A stretch of DNA of 7,802 nt. Origin: an uncultured Veillonella sp. (GTDB taxonomy: Bacteria > Bacillota > Negativicutes > Veillonellales > Veillonellaceae). The DNA is taken from positions 1 to 7,802 of the forward strand of contig CAAFUD010000021.1 of NCBI GenBank assembly GCA_900766125.1, given 5' to 3'. The notes beneath the pieces were generated by a model. That model was not told where the DNA came from. It did not search any database and was given only the letters and a program-made list of their open reading frames with translations. Shown here piece after piece: positions 1 to 6,439 of this stretch (position 1 is its first letter; each line of letters opens with the position of its first letter). The position numbers and the translations under genes were made by a program.

Positions 1-829
1 CTTGGATACATTCAAACAAAAATTAGCATACAATGTAGAATTCAAAAACAAAATGCTTACAAAGGTTTATGATGCTGAACCTGTTAACTACGATGAAATC
101 TTAGCGGATTACATCAAATACGCTGAAGCATTGAAACCATATGTAACAGATACTAACATTGCTGTTTTGAAAGCAGTTCAAGAGGATAAAAAGGTATTGT
201 TCGAAGGCGCTCAAGCTACTATGCTTGACCTTGATCATGGTACATATCCATTCGTAACATCCTCTCATCCAATCGCTGGTGGTGCTTCCACAGGTGCTGG
301 TATTGGTCCAAACTACTTGAAAAATATCTTCGGCGTAGTAAAAGCTTACGCAACACGCGTTGGTGCGGGTCCATTCCCGACAGAGCTTCTTGATGAAACT
401 GGCGATAACCTTCGCAAACTTGGTCATGAGTTCGGTACTGTAACTGGTCGTCCTCGTCGTTGTGGTTGGTTAGATCTTATGGTTGTAAAATACGCGGCAG
501 GTCTTAATAGTCTTGATTACCTTGCAATCACTCGTTTGGATATTCTTGATACATTCAAAGAGTTGAAAATCTGCGTAGGTTATAAATTGAATGGTAAAGA
601 TGTAGAAGGCTTCCCAGCTAACTTGAAAGACCTTGAAGCATGCGAAGCAGTGTACGAAACATTGCCAGGTTGGGAAACAGATATTTCTGGTATCCGTAAA
701 TACGAAGATCTTCCTGAAAATGCTCGCAAATATGTAGAACGTATTGCAGAAGTAACAGGTGTACCTTTGGGTATCGTATCCGTAGGTCCTAACCGTAACC
801 AAACTATCGACTTGGTAAACGTATTCTAA
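1..829 (+). CDS. purA: Adenylosuccinate synthetase, C-terminal part (5' end outside window)
   Basis: This enzyme joins IMP and aspartate using GTP to make adenylosuccinate, the first committed step from IMP to AMP, in the cytoplasm. The visible 275 residues (reading frame from base 2) are about the last two thirds of a family that is usually about 430 residues; the N-terminal GTP-binding and catalytic part lies left of the window. Family landmarks, numbered in the fragment, are FEGAQATMLDLDHGTYPFVT (67-86, IMP-binding region), GAGPFPTEL (121-129), GTVTGRPRRCGW (145-156, IMP/GTP-contacting arginines), TRLDILDTF (177-185, guanine-recognition region), LPGW (221-224) and VGPNRNQTIDL (261-271). 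GAQA replaces the commoner GAQG, and TRLD replaces the TKLD seen in E. coli; both look like lineage variation. The frame is open to a TAA stop and the gene appears intact. A terminator follows about 110 nt downstream, so purA ends its transcript here. Confidence 0.97.
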   Translation, partial: LDTFKQKLAYNVEFKNKMLTKVYDAEPVNYDEILADYIKYAEALKPYVTDTNIAVLKAVQEDKKVLFEGAQATMLDLDHGTYPFVTSSHPIAGGASTGAGIGPNYLKNIFGVVKAYATRVGAGPFPTELLDETGDNLRKLGHEFGTVTGRPRRCGWLDLMVVKYAAGLNSLDYLAITRLDILDTFKELKICVGYKLNGKDVEGFPANLKDLEACEAVYETLPGWETDISGIRKYEDLPENARKYVERIAEVTGVPLGIVSVGPNRNQTIDLVNVF

Positions 830-874
830 TCTATACTAATTTGATATAATATAAATGATTATATTCGATGGTGT

Positions 875-934
875 CGATTTAGTAGTATAATTTCTAAAAT
901 TTTACTGCTATGCAATCGGTTTATAGAATTATAC
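875..934 (+). other. Structured purA 3' UTR with two competing hairpins
   Basis: Two mutually exclusive foldings can be drawn in the untranslated RNA after purA. Bases 880-893 pair with 897-910 (13 of 14 positions pair, including one G-U; 3-nt loop). The stem can be extended by 875-879 with 914-918 across a 3-nt bulge. Alternatively 885-896 pairs with 924-934 with one bulged T. Neither is followed by a T-tract, so neither is a terminator in itself. The true terminator lies just downstream. Function is unknown; possibilities are mRNA 3'-end stabilisation or simple AT-rich coincidence. Confidence 0.4.
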
Positions 935-939
935 AAATG

Positions 940-965
940 AGGCTCCTCTATGAGGAGCCTTTTGT
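940..965 (+). terminator. Intrinsic terminator after purA
   Basis: AGGCTCCTC (940-948) and GAGGAGCCT (952-960) form a perfect 9-bp GC-rich stem with a TAT loop, followed by a short T-rich run (TTTTGTT). This is a typical Rho-independent terminator ending the purA transcript. Confidence 0.9.
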
Positions 966-1289
966 TATGAAATGATTTAGACCACCAAAAAAGTAGACTT
1001 TATATTTAATCCTTTCGGTTGCTAATATGGTGCGGTATATCGAAGTATGCTATAAGGTTATCAAAAAATGTGTATATCGAAAATCCTAAAGAAGAAAATT
1101 GCGTGAAATCTTTATATATACAATTTGATGTATAACTAAATAAATCTATGAGATGAAAATTTATTTAAAATATTCATAATATACGACATATAACGTACTT
1201 AAATGAGTTTATAATGTGGTAAAAATCACTCGTCTAAGTGAAATTGGTATTCATAATAAATTATTAAGATACAAATATAAAGAAAAAAA
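966..1289. other. AT-rich intergenic region without a recognised gene
   Basis: This lies between the purA terminator and the arsR promoter. No coding frame with a ribosome binding site is visible on either strand. The only small structures are a 10-bp direct repeat, GTATATCGAA, at 1035-1044 and 1072-1081; a 5-bp hairpin TCACT/AGTGA around 1226-1241; and a 13-bp palindrome TAATAA-A-TTATTA at 1254-1266. A TATAAT-like hexamer at 1210-1215 has no good -35 partner. None of these is strong enough to name. Confidence 0.6.
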
Positions 1290-1318
1290 TAGATTTACAT
1301 TAAGAAATAGTATATAAT
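1290..1318 (+). promoter_or_regulatory. Probable promoter of the arsR-dinB operon
   Basis: A perfect -10 hexamer TATAAT lies at 1313-1318. A weak -35 (TAGATT, 1290-1295; 3 of 6 consensus bases) sits 17 bp upstream. Transcription would start near 1325, giving a leader of about 48 nt. A weak -35 is common where a repressor or activator controls the promoter, and ArsR-family proteins usually repress their own operon, so the operator may overlap this region. I see no convincing dyad directly on the -10. Confidence 0.6.
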
Positions 1319-1372
1319 AGAGTCAAGAAAGTATATTGATTTTTTTTGATACGGATTTGAGGAGTTAAAGAT

Positions 1373-1717
1373 ATGGTTGAAGTTTCTTATGAACGTTTAG
1401 CTACGATTTTCAAGGCATTAAGCGATGAAACAAGATTACACATCATCGATATGTTGTCTTGCAATGAATTATGTGCAGCTGATATTTTAGCTAGCTTCAA
1501 TTTGTCTCAATCTACGTTGAGCTACCACATGAAAATCTTAATTGATGCAGGTGTAGTTAACTCTCAACGTAATGGCTTATGGACTCGTTATTCCATTAAT
1601 GAAGCTACATTTGGCGATCTTTTAGATATCATCCCTCAATTATATAAATCTAAGGATGAGTGTATTTGCGCACAAATTAAATACTGCCGTATTTCTGAGC
1701 ACGAAAAAGAAGCGTAA
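1373..1717 (+). CDS. ArsR/SmtB-family winged-helix transcriptional repressor
   Basis: This is a 114-residue DNA-binding protein of the ArsR/SmtB family, typically a homodimer that leaves its operator when metal, metalloid or thiol-reactive ligand binds. IFKALSDETRLHIIDML (12-28) is the classic first-helix signature, and NLSQSTLSYHMKIL (43-56) is the recognition helix-turn-helix. GVVNSQRNGLWTRYSIN (60-76) is the beta wing. At the position of the ArsR ELCVCDL arsenite site it has ELCAADI (32-38), keeping one cysteine (C34) and losing the second. C30 lies four residues before C34, and the C-terminal helix adds C97, C99 and C105. A thiol or metal site is therefore plausible but rearranged; the ligand cannot be named. 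The start is set by GAGGAG (1359-1364), 8 nt upstream. The stop is 2 nt before dinB, so the two are almost certainly co-transcribed. No arsenic resistance gene is adjacent. Confidence 0.9.
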   Translation: MVEVSYERLATIFKALSDETRLHIIDMLSCNELCAADILASFNLSQSTLSYHMKILIDAGVVNSQRNGLWTRYSINEATFGDLLDIIPQLYKSKDECICAQIKYCRISEHEKEA

Positions 1718-1719
1718 CA

Positions 1720-3216
1720 ATGAGACGATGGATTATGCATGTTGATATGGATGCATTCTTCGCGTCCATCGAACAACTGGATCATCCAGAATATAAAGGC
1801 CACCCCGTAATTGTGGGTGGTCTTTCTTCACGTGGCGTTGTTGCTACCTGTTCCTATGAGGCACGCAAATTTGGTGTTCATTCGGCTATGCCTATTTCAC
1901 GGGCTAAAAAACTTTGTCCCGATGGTATCTACGTATATCCACGGATGGACCGTTATAAAGAGGTATCGGAACAGATTTTTTCCATTATGAAAGAATTCAC
2001 GCCTCGCATTGAGCCACTATCTATCGACGAAGCCTTTCTCGAGGTTAGCGGTATGTCTACCATGTACAGTGGTCCTAAAGTACTTGGCCGTGCTATTAAA
2101 GATCGTGTATTTGAGGAAACTGGTCTTATTATCTCTGCAGGGCTAGCACCGAATAAATTCCTTGCCAAATTGGCATCCGATTTAGATAAGCCCGACGGCC
2201 TTGTAGTCATACCTTATGGCCGTGAAAAAGAGATCTTAGCTCCATTACCGATTAAACGCATTTGGGGCGTAGGTCCTCGTACAGAAAAAATCTTGAAAAC
2301 AGGAGGCTTTCACTTGATGCGTCATATTCAAGCGTTGCCTGATGAAAGCAGTCTAATTCCCCTCGTAGGCAACCAGGCGCGTCGCATATGGGAACTAGCG
2401 AACGGAATTGACGATAGACCGGTGGAAACAGATCGAAAAATACAATCTATCGGAGCTGAGGAGACATACGAAGAAGATTTAACGGATGGTAGTGCTATTG
2501 AATTGGAGTTTAGATACTTTGCGAACCGCTTATCAAAACGATTGAGAAAACGTAACCTGTTAGGTCACACCGTGTCCATTAAGGTTCGTTATGATGATTT
2601 CACCACCGTATCCCGCCAAAAACGATTAGATACACCATCAGACCATGAGCATGTGTTTTTTGAAACAGCGTTGCTCTTGTGGAACAAGCTCATGCAAGAT
2701 AAGACGAGCAAACAACCTAAAGGAACAAAGAAAGATGTGGAAGCGCTAGGGGCGACTACAAAGGTAACATCTACTCATTTTAAATATAGTAGTTCCAAAG
2801 ATAGTAAATCTAACTATATTGGTTCTAATCATAATACTTCTAAACTTAGTGGTTCAAGTGAGCGTAATTTTATGGATCCTCCAGGGCCTATACGACTTTT
2901 AGGGCTTACTGTGAGTGGTCTTGATGAAGAGGTGCCGATGCAGGATAGCCTTTTTGAATCTCCTAAGAATGAAACGGAAGATAAGCTAGCTGGTGTATTG
3001 GATTCCTTAGAGTCTAAGTTTGGAGAGACTGCTGTTATGAGTGGAGCTCTATGGCAGCGCTTTCACGGAGATAACGGGACTCGTAGGAAACGATCGGAAC
3101 TAAAGGCCGCAGTAGATGCACAATCTACTAATGAGGATGTGGAATCTACTAAAATGGATAAGGGTCTTGACCTATATAAGAATGGTGATGTAGGCGACAT
3201 TAACGAAGACATATAA
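1720..3216 (+). CDS. dinB: DNA polymerase IV (Y-family translesion polymerase), extended form
   Basis: This Y-family polymerase copies past damaged template bases, without proofreading. The palm signature HVDMDAFFASIE (7-18) carries metal-binding D9, with F14 as the likely steric gate against ribonucleotides. CSYEARKFGVHSAMP (44-58) contacts the incoming nucleotide, and SIDEAF (101-106) supplies D103 and E104. The thumb helix-hairpin-helix includes KRIWGVGPRTEKIL (179-192). The little-finger domain spans about 240-447 and contains QDSLF (408-412), matching the sliding-clamp-binding motif at the internal position typical of Firmicutes. At 498 residues it is much longer than the usual 350-420. 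The excess is a Ser/Lys/Asn/Thr-rich insertion of about 60 residues (about 327-386) inside the little finger and a charged tail of about 50 residues (450-498). No frameshift is seen. Start 1720 matches the family N-terminus. The Shine-Dalgarno is weak, suggesting translational coupling to the repressor gene ending 2 nt upstream. Confidence 0.95.
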   Translation: MRRWIMHVDMDAFFASIEQLDHPEYKGHPVIVGGLSSRGVVATCSYEARKFGVHSAMPISRAKKLCPDGIYVYPRMDRYKEVSEQIFSIMKEFTPRIEPLSIDEAFLEVSGMSTMYSGPKVLGRAIKDRVFEETGLIISAGLAPNKFLAKLASDLDKPDGLVVIPYGREKEILAPLPIKRIWGVGPRTEKILKTGGFHLMRHIQALPDESSLIPLVGNQARRIWELANGIDDRPVETDRKIQSIGAEETYEEDLTDGSAIELEFRYFANRLSKRLRKRNLLGHTVSIKVRYDDFTTVSRQKRLDTPSDHEHVFFETALLLWNKLMQDKTSKQPKGTKKDVEALGATTKVTSTHFKYSSSKDSKSNYIGSNHNTSKLSGSSERNFMDPPGPIRLLGLTVSGLDEEVPMQDSLFESPKNETEDKLAGVLDSLESKFGETAVMSGALWQRFHGDNGTRRKRSELKAAVDAQSTNEDVESTKMDKGLDLYKNGDVGDINEDI

Positions 3217-3274
3217 CTCGATACAATAGACTCATAAAGTTTATATTGAATACTTTCGCTAATATATTTATTCA

Positions 3275-3283
3275 TGTTACAAT
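3275..3283 (+). promoter_or_regulatory. Extended -10 promoter for the 94-aa gene
   Basis: TGTTACAAT gives an extended -10 element (TG-N-TACAAT). No good -35 is found at normal spacing, which is usual for extended -10 promoters. Transcription would start near 3290, upstream of the ATG at 3326. No hairpin terminator separates it from dinB, so read-through from the operon is also possible. Confidence 0.5.
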
Positions 3284-3312
3284 ATGGATATAGTGTTTAA
3301 AAATTACCGCAA

Positions 3313-3318
3313 GAGAGG
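3313..3318 (+). promoter_or_regulatory. Ribosome binding site that fixes the start at 3326
   Basis: GAGAGG lies 7 nt before ATG 3326. An in-frame ATG at 3284 would add 14 residues but has no ribosome binding site and falls at or before the predicted transcription start, so 3326 is preferred. Confidence 0.75.
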
Positions 3319-3325
3319 TATAGAT

Positions 3326-3610
3326 ATGAGTTTATTTCGTGTAGCCATTCATTATGGCATCAACAGCAATGGTTTCTTGTCTTATGATACAGAAGCAAAA
3401 ACAGTGTCCGTAGATTTACCTGAACAAGAGTGGGTTGATAAGGTTATCGCTTACTTAAACGACGAACACGCTATTGAGCATGCTACAGGTCTTGATACGT
3501 ATGAACGGTTGAATGTTAAACCTTTAGAATCTTTGGATAATCTTAAATTAGCTTTAACACGCATGTGGGAAGCTATCGACGTACAAGTCGACTGGAGTCG
3601 TCCAGCGTAA
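3326..3610 (+). CDS. Conserved-looking small protein of unknown function (94 aa)
   Basis: I do not recognise this protein. It is 94 residues, soluble, with no signal peptide, membrane segment or cysteine. The N-terminal part (MSLFRVAIHYGINSNGFLSY) reads as a beta strand and turn, followed by an acidic stretch EQEWVDKVIAYLNDEHAIEH predicted to be helical. A second helix-like stretch near the C-terminus (LDNLKLALTRMWEAIDV) is followed by WSRPA. Composition and codon use match the neighbouring housekeeping genes, and it has a good ribosome binding site, promoter and terminator, so it is very likely a real expressed gene. It is transcribed alone or by read-through from dinB. The sequence gives no functional clue. 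Confidence 0.85.
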   Translation: MSLFRVAIHYGINSNGFLSYDTEAKTVSVDLPEQEWVDKVIAYLNDEHAIEHATGLDTYERLNVKPLESLDNLKLALTRMWEAIDVQVDWSRPA

Positions 3611-3632
3611 ACAAAACGACATAAACAAAATG

Positions 3633-3673
3633 CACCTTGTATCCTATTATAGTAGGAACAAGGTGTTTTTTTT
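3633..3673 (+). terminator. Intrinsic terminator after the 94-aa gene
   Basis: CACCTTGT (3633-3640) pairs with ACAAGGTG (3658-3665). An inner TCCTA/TAGGA stem follows (3642-3646 with 3653-3657) across one bulged A. Eight consecutive T residues follow at 3666-3673. Confidence 0.95.
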
Positions 3674-3811
3674 GCTTATTTGGTAGAGAGATTTAGTTAG
3701 TATTTAAATATATATAATGCCATAATTCTCATTTTGGATTTTGTAAATGATATCATGTATACAAGATTTATAAAGGTTTAAGGTTGTTCTGTTAAAAAAA
3801 TTGTGATATTC

Positions 3812-3856
3812 TAATTATATATTAATGGATAATAATTATCCATTAATATATAATTA
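3812..3856. promoter_or_regulatory. Perfect 45-bp palindrome upstream of catalase; likely PerR/Fur-family operator
   Basis: Bases 3812-3833 are the exact reverse complement of 3835-3856 around a single central A at 3834. The core GGATAAT-A-ATTATCC has the 7-1-7 form of the PerR box (consensus TTATAAT-N-ATTATAA), matching 10 of 14 half-site bases, and shares the GATAAT unit of Fur boxes. It lies directly upstream of, and reaches the -35 area of, the predicted catalase promoter. Catalase control by PerR is established in Bacillus and other Firmicutes. That a Fur-family regulator binds here is inferred; no regulator gene is in the window. The arms run well beyond a 15-19 bp operator, so multiple dimers or cruciform formation are alternatives. 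Confidence 0.75.
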
Positions 3857-3870
3857 TCTTAATCGAGATG

Positions 3871-3876
3871 TATAAT
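3871..3876 (+). promoter_or_regulatory. Likely -10 element of the catalase promoter
   Basis: TATAAT is a perfect -10 hexamer about 60 nt before the start codon. No consensus -35 is present at 16-18 bp; that position falls in the right arm of the palindrome, fitting repression by an operator overlapping the -35 or a promoter needing help. A second, weaker option lies upstream around TTGTGA (3801-3806). Confidence 0.55.
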
Positions 3877-3935
3877 CTAAAAAATTATGTAAGGTAAATT
3901 ACTTTCATTTTGATTTCTAAGTAGGAGTTTGTAAC

Positions 3936-5399
3936 ATGAGTGAAGAAAAGAAATTAACAACAGCCTTTGGCGCTCCTGTGCCGGATAATCGCAATTCTGC
4001 AACAGCAGGTAAACGTGGTCCTGTTTTGATGCAAGATGTTTGGCTCATGGAGAAATTAGCTCATTTTGAGCGCGAAGTGATTCCTGAACGCCGCATGCAT
4101 GCTAAAGGATCCGGTGCATTTGGTACTTTCACAGTAACTAACGATATTACAAAATATACGAAAGCAAAAATTTTCTCTGAAGTAGGCAAGCAAACGCCGT
4201 TATTCGTGCGTTTCTCCACCGTTGCTGGTGAGCGCGGTGCGGCCGATGCAGAACGCGACATTCGTGGCTTTGCCGTAAAATTTTATACGGAAGAAGGAAA
4301 CTGGGACCTCGTAGGTAACAATACACCGGTATTCTTTATCCGCGATCCATTGCAATTCCCTGATTTGAACCGCGCTGTAAAACGGAATCCGAAAACAAAT
4401 CTTCGCGATGCGACAGCAAACTGGGATTTCTGGACTAGCTTGCCAGAGGCGATCCACCAAGTAACAATCGTCATGAGTAACCGTGGTATTCCTAAATCCT
4501 ACCGTACAATGCATGGTTTTGGCAGTCATACATACAGTCTTATAAACGAAAACGATGAGCGCGTATGGGTTAAATTCCATTGGGTTTGCCAACAGCCGAT
4601 TGAAAATCTTTCCGACGCTGAGGCGGCTAATGTGGTAGCTAGTGACCGTGAAAGTCACCAACGTGACCTCTTTGAGGCTATTGAAAAAGGTGATTTCCCT
4701 AAATGGAAATTATGCATCCAAGTGATGACGGAAGAACAAGCTAACAATATGCCATACAATCCATTCGACTTAACTAAAGTATGGTATCACGATGAGTTCC
4801 CATTGATTGAAGTTGGTGTGATGGAACTTAATCGCAACCCAGAAAATTATTTCCAAGATGTAGAACAAGCTGCATTTGCACCGACTACTATCGTTCCTGG
4901 TATCTCTTTCTCTCCTGATAGAATGCTTCAAGGTCGTTTGTTCTCCTATGCGGATGCGCAACGTTATCGTCTAGGAGCAAATTATTATCAAATCCCTGTT
5001 AATGCCGCTAAATGTCCTGTAAATATCTATCATCGCGATGGTCAAGGACGTATAGATGGAAACCATGGGTCTACAATTGGCTACGCACCAAATAGCTTTG
5101 GTGAATGGGCTGAACAACCGGAATTCAAAAATCCTCCTCTCGACGTATCTGGTCCAGCCTACCAATATGACTTCTATGAAGACGACTCTGACTTCTTTAC
5201 ACAACCAGGTAAATTGTTCCGCCTCATGAGCCCTGAACAACAACAAGCCTTATTTGACAATACGGCAGCGGCTATGAATGGTGTACCTGATTTCATTAAA
5301 GAACGTCATGCAAAACATTGCTACCAATGTGATCCAGCTTATGGTGAAGGCATTGCTAAAGCTTTGGGTATGGATATTGATTTTAGTGATGTGAAATAG
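3936..5399 (+). CDS. katA: Monofunctional haem catalase, small-subunit (clade 3 type)
   Basis: This enzyme converts hydrogen peroxide to water and oxygen in the cytoplasm using haem. It has 487 residues, the usual length for small-subunit catalases. The distal-side motif is FEREVIPERRMHAKGSGAFG (44-63), with catalytic H55. S94 lies in RFSTVAGERG, and catalytic N128 in DLVGNNTPVFFIRDP. The proximal haem-ligand motif RLFSYADAQRYRLG (334-347) has ligand Y338. The C-terminal helical part ends in RHAKHCYQCDPAYGEGIAKALG, a normal family ending although the two cysteines (C462, C465) are less common. All key residues are present, so the enzyme should be active if haem is available. Start 3936 has AGGAG (3923-3927) 8 nt upstream. 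The gene stands alone between a palindromic operator and a strong terminator. The symbol katA is used by homology; other names exist in this lineage. Confidence 0.96.
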   Translation: MSEEKKLTTAFGAPVPDNRNSATAGKRGPVLMQDVWLMEKLAHFEREVIPERRMHAKGSGAFGTFTVTNDITKYTKAKIFSEVGKQTPLFVRFSTVAGERGAADAERDIRGFAVKFYTEEGNWDLVGNNTPVFFIRDPLQFPDLNRAVKRNPKTNLRDATANWDFWTSLPEAIHQVTIVMSNRGIPKSYRTMHGFGSHTYSLINENDERVWVKFHWVCQQPIENLSDAEAANVVASDRESHQRDLFEAIEKGDFPKWKLCIQVMTEEQANNMPYNPFDLTKVWYHDEFPLIEVGVMELNRNPENYFQDVEQAAFAPTTIVPGISFSPDRMLQGRLFSYADAQRYRLGANYYQIPVNAAKCPVNIYHRDGQGRIDGNHGSTIGYAPNSFGEWAEQPEFKNPPLDVSGPAYQYDFYEDDSDFFTQPGKLFRLMSPEQQQALFDNTAAAMNGVPDFIKERHAKHCYQCDPAYGEGIAKALGMDIDFSDVK

Positions 5400-5480
5400 T
5401 ATTATAAATACTTTTTACATAACAGAGATACTCTCTCTGAATAACACTGACGATTAAAAGAACTTCCTTAAATTAAAACG

Positions 5481-5525
5481 AAGCCCCTCCTTGCTATGTA
5501 GCTCATAGTAAGGAGGGGCTTTTGT
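5481..5525. terminator. Strong terminator between convergent genes
   Basis: AAGCCCCTCCTT (5481-5492) pairs perfectly with AAGGAGGGGCTT (5510-5521). The stem continues through a G-T pair and CTATG/CATAG (5494-5498 with 5504-5508) to a 5-nt loop. A short T run follows on the plus strand for the catalase gene. On the minus strand the run after the stem is CGTTTTAATTT, so it may also terminate the converging gene that stops at 5550. Confidence 0.92.
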
Positions 5526-5549
5526 CGTGGCGGGTATATTTAACTATTA

Positions 5550-6431
5550 CTAGTCAAATTTTTTATTTGTTAGGTCTTGATACATAAGCTTAGCGATTTC
5601 ATACTGCGGATCGCCGGCTTGTAATTGGTGTGATGGTAGTTTAAATACAGCTTCAGCTCTTTCCTCTTTCTTGATATCGATACCCTTTACATCTTCGGAC
5701 CGACTTATGGAAATGGTATGTGTTGTTGGATTTATGAAGTACGCATTTACATCAATGCTGAAAGCTTTGTTTTCGTCTTTTCTCATGATTACACGTAGTA
5801 TCATAGCTGAAATAGCAGTGGTACCATCTTTTTCACCTAATAGCTGCTTAGATGTGTAGTCCACATAATCTGCATAGACATAAATATCGCCAGGTTTGGC
5901 CTTGTCATAATCTTGTGTATAGGCCTCTACTAAACGCAAATCTAGTTGTCTGCCGAATGGTCTAGAGAACATTTCGCTTTGTAATACACGTGTTTCGCTT
6001 ACCGGTGGATAGGACGGTATTGGTGTTAAACCTTTTAGCATATCTGTGCGTGTTTCGTCTTTTCTTTTAGCCTGACGTTCAGCAGTGACCTTGTCTAAGC
6101 GTTTACGCTCTTTTAATATGGCTTTTTCTTGTTCTTCTTTAGTTTTGTAAGTTTTTACGGATACAACACGGTTACCAGACATAGTCACTGTTGAATAGAT
6201 GGGCTTATCTTTAGTAGGCTTTCCATTAGAAGCATTAAGCGTAGATTGCACCATAGCAGGTGTTGCGCTTTCGATAGATTTTTTTAACTCTGGAATATTA
6301 GAATAATCCATATCAACCACTGCAGTGTCTGTGCTTTCACTTGGCTGTACAGGTGTAGTCCCGTACGCAGATGATATAGCCAATACAGCTAATAGTGAAC
6401 TGGTAATAATTGATCGTTTACATACTTTCAT
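5550..6431 (-). CDS. Exported protein of unknown function (293 aa)
   Basis: I do not recognise a family. From the chosen ATG the protein begins with a clear signal peptide: Lys/Arg n-region (MKVCKR), a hydrophobic core (SIITSSLLAVLAIS) and a likely signal peptidase I site after SAYG (residue 24). No lipobox is present, so a periplasmic or otherwise soluble exported protein is expected. After a Ser/Thr/Pro-rich stretch comes a strongly charged, probably helical segment (about residues 97-127, rich in Lys, Glu and Arg). A C-terminal half of alternating beta-like segments (about 160-260) then contains LDLRLVEAYTQDYD, GDIYVYADYVDYTS and FSIDVNAYFINPTTHTISIS. ATG 6431 is preferred over an upstream in-frame TTG at 6473, because only the ATG has a ribosome binding site and it begins the signal peptide. 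It is divergent from the acid phosphatase gene and converges on catalase. Confidence 0.85.
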   Translation of the reverse strand: MKVCKRSIITSSLLAVLAISSAYGTTPVQPSESTDTAVVDMDYSNIPELKKSIESATPAMVQSTLNASNGKPTKDKPIYSTVTMSGNRVVSVKTYKTKEEQEKAILKERKRLDKVTAERQAKRKDETRTDMLKGLTPIPSYPPVSETRVLQSEMFSRPFGRQLDLRLVEAYTQDYDKAKPGDIYVYADYVDYTSKQLLGEKDGTTAISAMILRVIMRKDENKAFSIDVNAYFINPTTHTISISRSEDVKGIDIKKEERAEAVFKLPSHQLQAGDPQYEIAKLMYQDLTNKKFD

Positions 6432-6439
6432 TACATATA

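Noticed and set aside
101..802. Long open frames antisense to purA
   Set aside because: They overlap a highly conserved enzyme on the other strand, have no ribosome binding site and give no sensible product; shadows of purA codon use. The same applies to antisense frames within dinB and catalase.
1035..1081. Direct repeat GTATATCGAA twice, 37 bp apart
   Set aside because: Only two copies of 10 bp in AT-rich DNA with no associated gene or promoter; not enough to call an operator or repeat family.
1027..1089. A 20-codon open frame starting at an ATG in the purA-arsR gap
   Set aside because: No ribosome binding site, no recognisable product, and of a length expected by chance.
1294..1318. TTTACA as -35 for the arsR promoter
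   Set aside because: Only 13 bp from the TATAAT; too close for a normal sigma-70 promoter, so the 17-bp alternative was listed instead.
3284..3325. Upstream in-frame ATG of the 94-aa gene
   Set aside because: No ribosome binding site, and it lies at or before the predicted transcription start; ATG 3326 has a good site.
5423..5439. CAGAGA/TCTCTG hairpin shortly after catalase
   Set aside because: Short 6-bp stem without a T-tract; the strong terminator lies at 5481-5525.
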